DNA from: an uncultured Ectothiorhodospiraceae bacterium
GTDB lineage: Bacteria; Pseudomonadota; Gammaproteobacteria; UBA6429; Thiohalophilaceae
Direction: 5' to 3'
Assembly: GCA_947258695.1 (NCBI GenBank)
Contig: CAMYJG010000002.1
Coordinates: 54,085 to 118,084, forward strand
Length of the DNA: 64,000 bases
Under the pieces are notes generated by a model that made no database searches, was not told where the DNA came from, and saw only the letters and a list, made by a program, of their open reading frames with translations. Shown here piece after piece: positions 10,822 to 21,201 of the stretch. Each line of letters starts with the position of its first letter. Within the stretch, counting starts at the first letter, position 1. The translations under genes were made by a program, and so were the position numbers.

Positions 10822-11646
10822 TTAAATGTCACGTAACAGTTCGTTGATACCAACCTTGCTTAATGTTTTCGCATCGACCTTTTTAACTATAACAGCACAG
10901 TACAGGCTGTAAGTGCCGTCTTTAGATGGCAAGTTGCCTGACACGACAACTGAACCAGCTGGAATACGGCCGTACGAAATTTCACCTGTTTCACGGTCAT
11001 AAATTCGGGTGCTTTGGCCAATGTAGACACCCATTGAAATGACAGAGCCTTCTTCTACGATAACACCTTCAACGACTTCTGAGCGGGCGCCGATAAAGCA
11101 ATTATCTTCAATGATGGTCGGTGAGGCTTGCAGTGGTTCAAGTACACCACCAATACCAACACCACCTGAGAGGTGAACATTTTTACCAATTTGGGCACAT
11201 GAACCTACCGTTGCCCAGGTATCGACCATGGTACCGCTATCAACGTAGGCACCTATATTGACGTAAGAAGGCATAAGGATAACGCCCGGGGAGATATAGG
11301 CGCCTTTGCGAACTGTCGCTGGTGGAACAACCCGCACACCCGCTTCACGGAAGTCACGTGAGTTAAAGTCAGCGTACTTTGATTCTACTTTGTCAAAGTA
11401 GTTGGTGAAACCACCTTTCATAAATTCATTATCATTTATACGAAATGAGAGTAAAACCGCTTTTTTAAGCCATTCGTTTACAACCCAGTCACTGTCTTTT
11501 TTCTCTGCAACACGCAGTGTACCGGCATCAATTTGATTGATTGTCTCGGTAACCGCTTCTTTTACAATGGTATCAACACTACGAGGAGTGATATCGGCAC
11601 GGTTTTCGAAGGCATTTTCAATAATATTTTGTAAGTCGTTACTCAT
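10822..11646 (-). CDS. dapD: 2,3,4,5-tetrahydropyridine-2,6-dicarboxylate N-succinyltransferase
   Basis: [19 protein letters not shown] start at 11646 (ORF track extends falsely upstream); left-handed beta-helix repeats; [49 protein letters not shown]. Confidence 0.93.
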   Translation of the reverse strand: MSNDLQNIIENAFENRADITPRSVDTIVKEAVTETINQIDAGTLRVAEKKDSDWVVNEWLKKAVLLSFRINDNEFMKGGFTNYFDKVESKYADFNSRDFREAGVRVVPPATVRKGAYISPGVILMPSYVNIGAYVDSGTMVDTWATVGSCAQIGKNVHLSGGVGIGGVLEPLQASPTIIEDNCFIGARSEVVEGVIVEEGSVISMGVYIGQSTRIYDRETGEISYGRIPAGSVVVSGNLPSKDGTYSLYCAVIVKKVDAKTLSKVGINELLRDI

Positions 11647-11791
11647 AATTATTTCTCGTATTAAATTCGTTTCAAGTATTCCCCCTAAAAGTAGAGGGAA
11701 TAATTCTTTATTTCTATAAGGCAGAACTGCGTTACTTTCAAAGCGGGCTATTTTATAGGCGCAGCCTGTGATATGCCAGTGTTTGGCGGCT

Positions 11792-12994
11792 TTATTCCAT
11801 AAATTGACGAATTCTTTGAGCAGCTTCAATGCATTCTTCGTAGCTGGCGACCAAAGCCATACGCACATGTTGGCTGCCCGGATTTAATCCATACGCTTCC
11901 CTGGACAAATAACAGCCGGGTAAAACGGTAATGTTTTGTTCTGCAAACAAGTTTTTAGCGAAATCCTCATCGCTGCCCGGAGTTTTCGCCCATAAGTAGA
12001 AACTGGCATCGGGTTTTTTCACATCCAGTACCGGCTCTAAAATTTCCAGTACATCAGTAAATTTTTTCTGATAGAGCGAACGATTACTCTGAACATGTTT
12101 TTCATCTTGCCAGGCTTTGATACTGGCTTTTTGATGGTGTAAGGGCATCGCACAACCGTGATAGGTCCGGTATTTCAGAAAACTGCTGAGTATATTTTTA
12201 TCACCGGCAACAAAACCTGAACGTAATCCAGGCAGGTTTGAACGTTTTGACAGGCTATGAAAAACAACGCAACGTGAATAATCGGTATGTCCCATATCTG
12301 CGGCAGCTTCAAGTAGTCCAACCGGTGGTTTACTTTCATCAAAATAAATTTCTGAGTAGCATTCATCAGAGGCAATGATAAAATCATGTTGCACGGCGAG
12401 CTTAATTAGCTTTTGTAATGATGTTATATCTATCACAGCGCCGGTTGGGTTACCGGGTGAGCAGATGTAAAGTAACTGGCAACGATCCCATATTTCTGAA
12501 TCAACAGATTCAAAGTCAGGTAAATAGTTATTTTCTGTGGTTGTGTTTAGGTAATAAGGTTCTGCGCCAGAAAGATATGCGGCACCCTCATAAATTTGAT
12601 AAAACGGGTTTGGCATGACAATCAAAGGCTCTTGTGTCGATTCGAGATTCCTATTAATAACCGCCTGGGCAAACGCAAACAGCGCCTCTCTTGTGCCATT
12701 AACCGGGATTATGTGTTGTTCTGCACTTAAACTCTCTATCGGTAAACTAAATCGCTGAACCAGCCAGTCAGTAATAGCTTGACGTAATTCAGGAATCCCC
12801 TTGGTTAACGGGTAGGCTGATACACCATCAAGCTGTTGCTGTAAATGTTCCAGCACAAACTCAGGTGCTTTATGTTTTGGTTCACCGATTGAGAGTGCAA
12901 TATGTTCAAGCTCTGGATTTGGCGTGATACCATCTTTTAATACAGAAAGTTTTTCAAATGGATAAGGGTGTAGCTTGTTGAGTTCTGGATTCAT
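11792..12994 (-). CDS. dapC: Succinyldiaminopimelate transaminase
   Basis: Class I aminotransferase starting [19 protein letters not shown] lysine motif [15 protein letters not shown]; directly upstream of dapD; ORF track start at 13240 rejected. Confidence 0.88.
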   Translation of the reverse strand: MNPELNKLHPYPFEKLSVLKDGITPNPELEHIALSIGEPKHKAPEFVLEHLQQQLDGVSAYPLTKGIPELRQAITDWLVQRFSLPIESLSAEQHIIPVNGTREALFAFAQAVINRNLESTQEPLIVMPNPFYQIYEGAAYLSGAEPYYLNTTTENNYLPDFESVDSEIWDRCQLLYICSPGNPTGAVIDITSLQKLIKLAVQHDFIIASDECYSEIYFDESKPPVGLLEAAADMGHTDYSRCVVFHSLSKRSNLPGLRSGFVAGDKNILSSFLKYRTYHGCAMPLHHQKASIKAWQDEKHVQSNRSLYQKKFTDVLEILEPVLDVKKPDASFYLWAKTPGSDEDFAKNLFAEQNITVLPGCYLSREAYGLNPGSQHVRMALVASYEECIEAAQRIRQFME

Positions 12995-13025
12995 AAGGTT
13001 TACATCAAAGTGAATAATTAACGAG

Positions 13026-13946
13026 ATGAATAAAAAAGACAGTATAAGCCAGACAGCTTTTTCAGCCAAATACAAAACACATACTATGCTACCTGTTGCT
13101 GGATTGCTGTTTGCTGCAACCATGTGGGGGTTGATTTGGTATCCCTTGCGTTTATTAGAAAATGGTGGTTTGCATGGCCTGTGGGCCTCCGTACTAATGT
13201 ATAGCGGTACATTAGTTGTTGCTATCCCGGTATTACTCAAAGGTTGGCATGAATGGAAGTCTGAACCACTTATCTTCTTCTTTATGGCAATCGCTACTGG
13301 CTGGACAAATATTGCCGTTATTCTGGCATTACTGGATGGTAATGTGGTTCGGGTTTTACTGCTTTTTTACCTGTCACCATTATGGGCGACTTTGCTCGGT
13401 GTTTTCTTTTTAGGTGAATACTTATCAAAACAGGCATTAGGAATTTTAGCAATTGCCATGACCGGGGCTGTCATTATGCTATGGCACGACTCGCTGGGTT
13501 TTCCTGCCCCAAAAGATACTGCTGATTGGCTGGCTTTATCTTCAGGAATTGCTTTTGCCATTACTAATGTTTTAATTCATAAGTTAAATCATGCTTCTGT
13601 TATGGTTAAAACGTCAACAGGTTGGCTAGGTGTTTTATTGATTGCATTTATCTTAATTTTCTTTACTGAGCAAAAACTGGATGTACCGATAAACATTATG
13701 GCCGGAGCGTGGCTACTGGGTGCATTTGCTATGACTATTATGAATGTGGCTGTTGTTTATGGTGTTACGAATATGCCGGTACATCGTTCGGCTATTATTT
13801 TATTATTTGAAATTGTTATTGCTACAATATCTTCCTTATTATTGACTAATGAAGTTATCGAACTGCGGGAATGGCTAGGAGGTGGCCTGGTCATTTTAGC
13901 CGCTTATCTAACTGCAACCAACCAGGTTGAAGATGGAGCCATATAA
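13026..13946 (+). CDS. EamA/DMT family transporter
   Basis: About 10 predicted TM helices; LLFAATMWGLIWYPLRLLE, FLGEYLSKQALGILAIAMTGAVIM. Confidence 0.82.
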   Translation: MNKKDSISQTAFSAKYKTHTMLPVAGLLFAATMWGLIWYPLRLLENGGLHGLWASVLMYSGTLVVAIPVLLKGWHEWKSEPLIFFFMAIATGWTNIAVILALLDGNVVRVLLLFYLSPLWATLLGVFFLGEYLSKQALGILAIAMTGAVIMLWHDSLGFPAPKDTADWLALSSGIAFAITNVLIHKLNHASVMVKTSTGWLGVLLIAFILIFFTEQKLDVPINIMAGAWLLGAFAMTIMNVAVVYGVTNMPVHRSAIILLFEIVIATISSLLLTNEVIELREWLGGGLVILAAYLTATNQVEDGAI

Positions 13947-14326
13947 TGATGGGTAAAAGCATTAAAAAATTACATCACGTCAGTTTTATTGTTGAAGATA
14001 TTGATATTGCGCTGGCGTTTTATACCGAAGTACTGGGACTTGAGACAGATCCTTCACGTCCAGATCTTGGTTATCCTGGTGCCTGGTTAACATTACCGGG
14101 ACAACAACAACTTCACTTAATGCAACTTGATGATCCTGACAAAAATAGTGCACGACCTGAGCATGGCGGACGAGATCGTCATGTTGCTTTTTCTGTGAAT
14201 TCTATTGATGAAATTACTACAACTCTTGGAAATGTTGATATGCCATTTTCGAAAAGTCGCTCAGGGCGAAAAGCGCTGTTTTGCCGTGATCCTGATGGCA
14301 ACGCCTTAGAATTTATTGAATTGTAA
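13946..14326 (+). CDS. VOC/glyoxalase superfamily protein
   Basis: LHHVSFIVEDIDIALAFYTEVLGLE...FCRDPDGNALEFIEL. Confidence 0.85.
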   Translation: MMGKSIKKLHHVSFIVEDIDIALAFYTEVLGLETDPSRPDLGYPGAWLTLPGQQQLHLMQLDDPDKNSARPEHGGRDRHVAFSVNSIDEITTTLGNVDMPFSKSRSGRKALFCRDPDGNALEFIEL

Positions 14327-14481
14327 AATGGAATAGCCAGATAAATGCCATAAGCTATTGATTATAAATGAAAAAATTAATCATATGGGGTTTGTTGTCT
14401 GAAATATAAAGTCTAAACAATTTTATTTAATGACCGATAAATATAAGGAGAAATAGCATGCTTATAAATTGGAGGTGATTA

Positions 14482-14931
14482 ATGGTTAATTCAGGCAAAG
14501 AGTCACTATGTTATGGCCTAATTTTATTTTGTGCACTTTTCTTTTCCAATACGCTTGTTGCAAATGAAGAGAAAAAAGATGCACCATTAAGTATCGCAGG
14601 TACTACGAAAGTTAATGCTGAAGAGATTTTTGCACTGGTTGATAAAACTCCCGATCTAATCATTATTGATGCACGTATCCGTTCTGATCGAATTCAAGGA
14701 TACATTGAAAGTTCTGTTAGTCTTCCTGATATTCAAACAAGTTGTAGTAGTTTAAAAAAAATTATTCCCAGTAAATCATCGCCGCTATTATTTTACTGTA
14801 ATGGTGTTAAGTGTGGTCGAAGTGGTAACTCGGCAAACATAGCACTTAAGTGTGGCTATAAAAATATTTACTGGTTTCGTGGTGGTTTTGAGGAGTGGAA
14901 ATCTAAAAATCTTCCTTTTATAAGAAAATAG
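14482..14931 (+). CDS. Exported rhodanese-like domain protein
   Basis: N-terminal signal-like segment; FYCNGVKCGRSGNSANIALKCGYKNIYWFRGGFEEW active-site/C-terminal region; GGAGGTGAT RBS immediately upstream. Confidence 0.85.
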   Translation: MVNSGKESLCYGLILFCALFFSNTLVANEEKKDAPLSIAGTTKVNAEEIFALVDKTPDLIIIDARIRSDRIQGYIESSVSLPDIQTSCSSLKKIIPSKSSPLLFYCNGVKCGRSGNSANIALKCGYKNIYWFRGGFEEWKSKNLPFIRK

Positions 14932-14934
14932 ATT

Positions 14935-17403
14935 ATGAAGTTACCTGTTTTATCAATTCGTATTATCTTTGGCATCATCATTACTATGATGGGTGTACTT
15001 GCTCTAATTTTAGCATTGCTTAGCGGAGCTATAAACCAAAAGCTGGCCTTAGATAACCAAAAAATAATGATAAGGGAAATGATAAGTATCTCTGTTAAAG
15101 AACGTATAAAAGATTTAAATACAGTCTCAAAAGATTTGGGGCTTGCTTTGCAGAGCACAGAAGATTTTCAGCAAGCTTTAAAAGAATCAAATACTAAATC
15201 TTTAAATTCTCAATTAAACAATCAATTCCACCAATATTTTGTAACAGCTGGGGTCATCAAGCTGGAACAGATTGTTTTGTGGGATAAAAGTTTTGCTTTT
15301 ATTCAAGAAGCATCTGAGGGCTCAGTTTTTTTCAAAAAACAAAACAGCTGTCAAAATATAATCGATCGTGCGAGTACAAGAAAAGGTGCACGTCGAATGA
15401 AAGTGATTAATGGAATGTGTTTAAGTAATGATAAAGCGATTAACGTTGTTATCGTGCCGGTTGGTGGCTTGCGTTTGAAAGGGTATGTGATGATTGTCAC
15501 TGATCCTTTGCATAACTTGAAAGCAGTCGAAACGGACCTGGGTATGCCTTTGTTACTACAACTAAAAAATAACAAAGAAGCGTTTATCTCGGATAAATGG
15601 CCAAAGAATGAGAAGACTGCGCTTATATCTGATTTCAATTTAAAAACAACCTCAGGGCAATATTTATTATCTGTTTTGACTGCAAGAGATATTTCGCAAC
15701 TCTCACAATCATTACAGGATTCCCGGCTTAAAGTGCTATTTATAACAGGCATTGTTACATTGCTTATTATTATGATTAGTGTATTAATCGCCAGAAGAAC
15801 GATGCTTTCGCCTTTGAATAAGCTTACTCATAAACTACGAAATTTTGATTCCAGTTCATGGGGCGAACAGGAAAATATAAAAATAGATGGTGTCAAAGAG
15901 ATACAAGAACTATGTGATGGATTTAACTATATGGCTACAGCCCAGTATAAAGCGCAACAATCTGATCAATATAAGTCTCAGTTTTTAGCCAATATGAGTC
16001 ATGAAATTAGAACGCCATTAGCTGCCATTATCGGATTTTCAGAAACATTATATAAAAATGGTAAAACAGAGGAATGGAAAACATTTTTGTCACGCATTCT
16101 TAGTAATGGCAGGCATTTAAACCAGTTGATAAACGACATACTTGATTTATCAAAAATTGAAGCTAACCAATTATCTATTGAAGATATCCCTGTATCTATA
16201 GGTACGGTGTTACTTGAACTTGATTCATTATTGGGTGAGCAAGCCAGAAATAAAGGGTTGGAGTTTAAGGTTTACCATGAATTTCCGTTGCCTGAATCTA
16301 TTACAACCGATCCGACACGGCTTAAACAAATCCTGATTAACTTATGCGGAAATGCCATAAAGTTTACAGAAAGAGGGAGCGTTATATTGGCAGTATCTTT
16401 TGATAAAGAAAATAACGAACTTATTTTCTCTATAAAAGATAGTGGCGTAGGAATGAGTACCGAACAATTAGCTGGTTTATTTAAGCCGTTTAAGCAAGCT
16501 GATTCATCCACAACCAGGAAATTTGGTGGCACTGGCCTGGGACTATATATATCAAAATTATTAGCTGAGAAATTAGGTGGGAATATTGAAGCATCGAGTA
16601 TGCCTGGAATAGGTAGTCACTTTGAAGTCAGGATTAGTGCTAAGCAGATTACTGACAAATGGATTAATTCTGAAAGTGAGTTTATGTCATTATCTGAAAA
16701 TGATGAAGTTGTAATACCTTCTTTACAAGGTACTATCTTACTGGCGGAAGATAATATTGATAATCAAAAATTAATATCACTTTATATTGAAGACACCGGG
16801 GCAACAGTTGATATAGCAAATAATGGAAGAATTGCAATAGAAAAAGGTATCTCTAAAGAATATGATCTGATTTTAATGGATATGCAGATGCCTGAAATGG
16901 ATGGTATTGAATCTATTAAAAAGTTACGAGAAGCAAATATTATTACACCGATCGCTACATTAACAGCTAATGCGATGAAAGAAGATGTTTTAATGTCAGA
17001 AAAAGCGGGGGCTGACTATTTTCTGACGAAACCAATTAATAAAATTGATTTTTATGCAGTATTAAAAAATCACCTGCCTGAATCAAACAGGCAAAGTAAT
17101 ATGTTAGCTGCTAAACCAAAAAGTGAACGGCTGAAACAATTAACAGATAAATTTGTATCTAGATTGCCAGATTTAAACAACAAATTACAAACCCTCTTTA
17201 ATAATAAAGAATGGGGAGGTTTAGAAAATGAAGTACATAAACTAAAAGGTACTGGTGGAGCTTTCGGGTTTCCGGTTATAACAGAGACATGCGGCCTGCT
17301 TGAAATAAAATTAAAGGAAACCGATTACAAGGAAGCGAAAAAAATCTTACATACCTTAAATGCTATCAACGAAGAAATTAGCTCGTCGTATAATTTAGAA
17401 TAG
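14935..17403 (+). CDS. Hybrid sensor histidine kinase (periplasmic sensor, HAMP-like, HisKA, HATPase_c, REC, HPt)
   Basis: FLANMSHEIRTPLAAIIGFSE, NLCGNAIKFTERG, GTGLGLYISKLLAEKLGG, ILLAEDN...LILMDMQMPEMDGIE, HKLKGTGGAFGFP (HPt). Confidence 0.9.
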   Translation: MKLPVLSIRIIFGIIITMMGVLALILALLSGAINQKLALDNQKIMIREMISISVKERIKDLNTVSKDLGLALQSTEDFQQALKESNTKSLNSQLNNQFHQYFVTAGVIKLEQIVLWDKSFAFIQEASEGSVFFKKQNSCQNIIDRASTRKGARRMKVINGMCLSNDKAINVVIVPVGGLRLKGYVMIVTDPLHNLKAVETDLGMPLLLQLKNNKEAFISDKWPKNEKTALISDFNLKTTSGQYLLSVLTARDISQLSQSLQDSRLKVLFITGIVTLLIIMISVLIARRTMLSPLNKLTHKLRNFDSSSWGEQENIKIDGVKEIQELCDGFNYMATAQYKAQQSDQYKSQFLANMSHEIRTPLAAIIGFSETLYKNGKTEEWKTFLSRILSNGRHLNQLINDILDLSKIEANQLSIEDIPVSIGTVLLELDSLLGEQARNKGLEFKVYHEFPLPESITTDPTRLKQILINLCGNAIKFTERGSVILAVSFDKENNELIFSIKDSGVGMSTEQLAGLFKPFKQADSSTTRKFGGTGLGLYISKLLAEKLGGNIEASSMPGIGSHFEVRISAKQITDKWINSESEFMSLSENDEVVIPSLQGTILLAEDNIDNQKLISLYIEDTGATVDIANNGRIAIEKGISKEYDLILMDMQMPEMDGIESIKKLREANIITPIATLTANAMKEDVLMSEKAGADYFLTKPINKIDFYAVLKNHLPESNRQSNMLAAKPKSERLKQLTDKFVSRLPDLNNKLQTLFNNKEWGGLENEVHKLKGTGGAFGFPVITETCGLLEIKLKETDYKEAKKILHTLNAINEEISSSYNLE

Positions 17404-17425
17404 AGTGAATTATACTCGAGCCCTA

Positions 17426-20098
17426 TTAGTGTTGGTGGTTGTCTAATTCATCCATAATAGTTTGTTCTAAACAGGATAACATCTTTTTATCGGATATTAT
17501 TTTTCCGTTATTATCGCTAATGAAAAATATATCTTCTGCTTTTTCACCATACGTCGCGATTTTCGCTTTATGTAAGGAGACATCACAAGCATGCATGGCT
17601 GAACCAATTTGCGATAACAGTCCGGGTCTGTCATAAGCAATAACTTTCATTAAAGTATGATTATGTAATTTATTTGTTTCAAAAGTAACCTTGGTAGGGA
17701 ACTTGAAGTGTTTGGCTGCTCTTGGAATGTGCGTGGTGATTCCGGGTGTTGATGTTTCAGGTTTGGTTAAATATAGAGCCAGCTTTTCTTTTAATTCATC
17801 AATACGCGCAGAGTTTATTAATTGGGTTCCGTCTGCTTCTAATACCAGGAAGGTGTCAAGAGTATAGTTGTCCTTAGAAGTAAAAATGCGGGCATCCACA
17901 ACAGTTAAATTTATTTGTTCTATGAGTGTTGTAATAATAGTAAATAAATTACTGTTGTATTCAGTATGAATAAAAATTTCTGTGCCTTCACCTTTTGGGC
18001 GTTTGCGTACAAGAATAAGAGGTATCTCAGGCTCTGTCGTGCTTAAAATGTTTTCTGTATGCCAGATTATTTCAGAAGGTGAGTAGCGAATAAAATACTC
18101 GTCTCCAAAGTTATCCCATAAAACATCAATATTTTTTTCTGCTATATTTTTATTGACTAAGGATTCACGCGCCTGTCGTTGATAGTCTTTGATTCGTTCA
18201 GATTGGATTACCGGGTTTTCAAGACCGCGTCTGAATGCGGCTTCAGTTGAAGTATATAGTTCACGTAGTAGTGTTCCTTTCCAGGTATTCCAAACTGAAG
18301 AACTGGTCGCACGAATATCTGATACTGTGAGTAAGAATAAATAATCAAGATGCATCTTATCGCCCATGTGTTGAGCGAACTCATGCACAACTTCGGGATC
18401 AGTAATATCTTTACGTTGCGCTGTTGAAGACATAATAAGATGGTTTCGAACCAGCCATGCTACCAGGTTACTGTCAAAATCACTTAGCCCATGTTCTTTA
18501 CAAAAGACAAGCGCATCTTCTGCTCCCAATATAGCATGATCGCCTCCACGTCCCTTTGCTATATCGTGGAATAATCCTGCCAGCAATACTATCTCCTGTT
18601 TAGGCACATTATTCATGATACTACTACATAAAGGGAATTCGTGATAAAACTCCGGCACTGTATAACGGCGTAAATTTCGAATTAGCGTTAATGTATGTTC
18701 GTCAACAGTATAGACATGAAATAAATCATGTTGCATTTGCCCGACGATATTTGCGAATACCGGCAGATAGGCGGCAAGAACACCATAAAGGTTCATTCGT
18801 CTTAGCTCGTGTGTAACACCTTCAGTTTGTCGCATTATCTCCATGAATAATGACTTGCAGCGTAAATCGTCACGAAACTGTTCATTAATTAAATAACGAT
18901 GATCGCGAATTAAGCGAATAGTATTTGCACGAACACCTTTTAGTTCGGGCTGCTGTTCTAATATTAGAAAAATTTCTAACAACGCAAATGGATAACGTTT
19001 AAAAATTTCATCATTAACAACTTCTATAAAACCTTTGCGTGACTGGAAGCGATTGTTTATTGTTACCGCTTCACTGGAATCCTCGGCTAGTAATATTTCT
19101 TCTTTAAATAATTGCAGTAACATTTCATTTAAGCGGCTAAGCTCCATTACGGTGCGGTAGTATTGCTTCATAAAATATTCAACTGCAATGTGATGGCGGT
19201 CATCACGATAGCCAAATTGTTTTGCTAACTCACGTTGGTGATCAAACAGTAAGCGATCTTCTCGTCTCCCGGTTAATACATGTAGACCAAACCTTATTTT
19301 CCAGAGAAAAGCCTGTCCTTCATGTAACGATTTATACTCTTGCTCGGTTATAAATCCATCATTTATTAAATCTTTTAATGTGTCGGCATTAAAGTGTCGC
19401 TTGGCGACCCATCCTATTACCTGTATGTCACGTAAACCACCAGGACTTTCTTTTATGTTAGGCTCCAGGTTATAAGCAGTGTCATGATATTTTTCATGGC
19501 GGTTTATTTGCTCTTCGAGTTTTGCTTTAAAGAAGTCTTTGCTGGGCCAGATTTTATCAGGTGCACATAAGTCACGTTGCGTGTTGAAAAGATCTTCAGG
19601 GCCATAAAGTAAACGGCTTTCTTGTAAATTAGTTGCAACGGTTATATCTGCTGTTGCTTCAGTAACACATTCATCTATGGTGCGAACACTATGACCAATC
19701 TCTAGCCCAATATCCCATAAGAAGGTAATGAATTCGCTTAGTGCTTCATTGTAATGCGTGCCATCATTTTTAAGCAGGATTTGTACATCAACATCAGATG
19801 CAGGGTGTAGTTCTCCGCGGCCATAACCACCAACAGCTAACAATGCAATGTCAGTTGCATCCGCAGGGAAATATTGAAGCCAGGCTTTAACAAGAAGAGT
19901 ATCAACCATGTTAGAACGTGCATGTACTAATTCTGAGGCTGCACGACCGGCTTTGAAACGGCGAGTCAGAACGTCGGTTGAGTTTTGTAAGGCATCTTTA
20001 AATAAAGTAATGCAAAGCGTACTATTTTTTAAATCATCGTCAAATTTTTCTTCATTGAATAATTCTGAATCATGGTAGGGGCGAGTAAAAGCAGTCAT
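17426..20098 (-). CDS. glnD: Bifunctional uridylyltransferase/uridylyl-removing enzyme GlnD
   Basis: Nucleotidyltransferase VGGYGRGELHPASDVDVQILL; SPGGLRDIQ; HD domain AGLFHDIAKGRGGDHA; two C-terminal ACT-like regions. Confidence 0.95.
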   Translation of the reverse strand: MTAFTRPYHDSELFNEEKFDDDLKNSTLCITLFKDALQNSTDVLTRRFKAGRAASELVHARSNMVDTLLVKAWLQYFPADATDIALLAVGGYGRGELHPASDVDVQILLKNDGTHYNEALSEFITFLWDIGLEIGHSVRTIDECVTEATADITVATNLQESRLLYGPEDLFNTQRDLCAPDKIWPSKDFFKAKLEEQINRHEKYHDTAYNLEPNIKESPGGLRDIQVIGWVAKRHFNADTLKDLINDGFITEQEYKSLHEGQAFLWKIRFGLHVLTGRREDRLLFDHQRELAKQFGYRDDRHHIAVEYFMKQYYRTVMELSRLNEMLLQLFKEEILLAEDSSEAVTINNRFQSRKGFIEVVNDEIFKRYPFALLEIFLILEQQPELKGVRANTIRLIRDHRYLINEQFRDDLRCKSLFMEIMRQTEGVTHELRRMNLYGVLAAYLPVFANIVGQMQHDLFHVYTVDEHTLTLIRNLRRYTVPEFYHEFPLCSSIMNNVPKQEIVLLAGLFHDIAKGRGGDHAILGAEDALVFCKEHGLSDFDSNLVAWLVRNHLIMSSTAQRKDITDPEVVHEFAQHMGDKMHLDYLFLLTVSDIRATSSSVWNTWKGTLLRELYTSTEAAFRRGLENPVIQSERIKDYQRQARESLVNKNIAEKNIDVLWDNFGDEYFIRYSPSEIIWHTENILSTTEPEIPLILVRKRPKGEGTEIFIHTEYNSNLFTIITTLIEQINLTVVDARIFTSKDNYTLDTFLVLEADGTQLINSARIDELKEKLALYLTKPETSTPGITTHIPRAAKHFKFPTKVTFETNKLHNHTLMKVIAYDRPGLLSQIGSAMHACDVSLHKAKIATYGEKAEDIFFISDNNGKIISDKKMLSCLEQTIMDELDNHQH

Positions 20099-20865
20099 GA
20101 AATTGTTTCATCTTTACGTAATGTTAAAATTTCATGTCCTGTTTCAGTGACAAGAATAGTATGTTCCCATTGTGCTGACAGGCTGCGATCTTTGGAAACC
20201 ACGGTCCAGCCATCTTTTAATAGTTTTACATTCCGTTTGCCAACATTAATCATGGGTTCAATGGTAAATATCATACCCGCTTCTAACTTGAGTCCGGTAT
20301 TGGCTTTTCCGTAATGTAATACCTGTGGTTCCTCATGAAATTTTTCCCCGATTCCATGACCACAATATTCCTGAACTACGGAATAGTTATGGCTTTCTGC
20401 ATGTTTTTGAATAACTGCACCGATATCACCCAGGTGTGCACCAGGTTTAACCAGGGCAATGGCTTCTGAGAGGCACTCATAACTGATTTTAGCCACTCGT
20501 TTTGCCTGGATGGATGCATCACCGACAAAAAACATTTTACTGGTATCACCGTGCCAGCCATCTTTAATGACGGTAATATCAATATTAATCATATCGCCAT
20601 TTTTTAGTCGCTTTTCATTTGGGATACCATGACAAATGACCTGGTTAACCGAAGTACAAATCGACTTGGGAAAGCCATGGTAATTTAAAGGGGCAGGGAT
20701 GGCTTTTTGTTCATTGACGATATAATCGTGGCAAATTTTGTCGAGTTCATTGGTGGTAATGCCAATTTTGACATGGGGTTCAATCATTTCCAGCACTTCT
20801 GCAGCGAGACGGCCTGCGACACGCATTTTTTCGATTTGATCGGTAGTTTTAATGCTAACGGACAT
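20095..20865 (-). CDS. map: Methionine aminopeptidase type I
   Basis: PAPLNYHGFPKSICTSVNQVICHGIP, NIDITVIKDGWHGDTSKMF, EYCGHGIGEKFHEEPQVLHYG, MIFTIEPMIN. Confidence 0.95.
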   Translation of the reverse strand: MSVSIKTTDQIEKMRVAGRLAAEVLEMIEPHVKIGITTNELDKICHDYIVNEQKAIPAPLNYHGFPKSICTSVNQVICHGIPNEKRLKNGDMINIDITVIKDGWHGDTSKMFFVGDASIQAKRVAKISYECLSEAIALVKPGAHLGDIGAVIQKHAESHNYSVVQEYCGHGIGEKFHEEPQVLHYGKANTGLKLEAGMIFTIEPMINVGKRNVKLLKDGWTVVSKDRSLSAQWEHTILVTETGHEILTLRKDETIS

Positions 20866-20952
20866 TTATATTATTTCCTGTTCCAAAAGTGCTTAAAAAG
20901 TAGGCAAATATGCAAAATTTGGTATTAATTCAAGAGTTTGAGCGATCTTGAT

Positions 20953-21201
20953 TGTTGCTCCAAGCCAAGTATGGTATAAAGCGCGCGCCGATTTGGCAAA
21001 CTTTTAATTGTTTGGATTTGTCGGGTGAATAACCCTACAAAACAGACTGAATTTAACGACACACACACACCGACACATTTGTCTGGGTGCCGCTCCTCTA
21101 GCAGGTATTGGCTTTGAGCTGATTTTGAGGTTTGGTTGATTAAATGGGGTGTGTGGAGGCGTAACCCTAGATAGATCTCAAATGAGATCAGGAGATATAA
21201 A
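20953..21201 (+). promoter_or_regulatory. Candidate rpsB promoter and structured 5' leader
   Basis: Extended -10-like TGGTATAAA (TATAAA 20975-20980) followed by GC-rich GCGCGCGCCG; about 200-nt leader with CACACACC (21064-21071) complementary to GGTGTGTG (21148-21155) and GATCTCA-AA-TGAGATC hairpin before the AGGAGA RBS. Confidence 0.5.

Noticed and set aside
11647-11868. N-terminal extension of dapD in the ORF track (348 aa)
   Set aside because: Canonical DapD start [19 protein letters not shown] is at 11646; the extension has no homologous look and overlaps dapC.
12995-13240. N-terminal extension of dapC in the ORF track (482 aa)
   Set aside because: Aminotransferase begins at [16 protein letters not shown] (12994); the extension is antisense to the divergent EamA gene.
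21061-21071. (AC)n microsatellite as a separate repeat or phase-variable tract
   Set aside because: Only about 5 units and complementary to a downstream GGTGTGTG; better explained as part of the rpsB leader structure.
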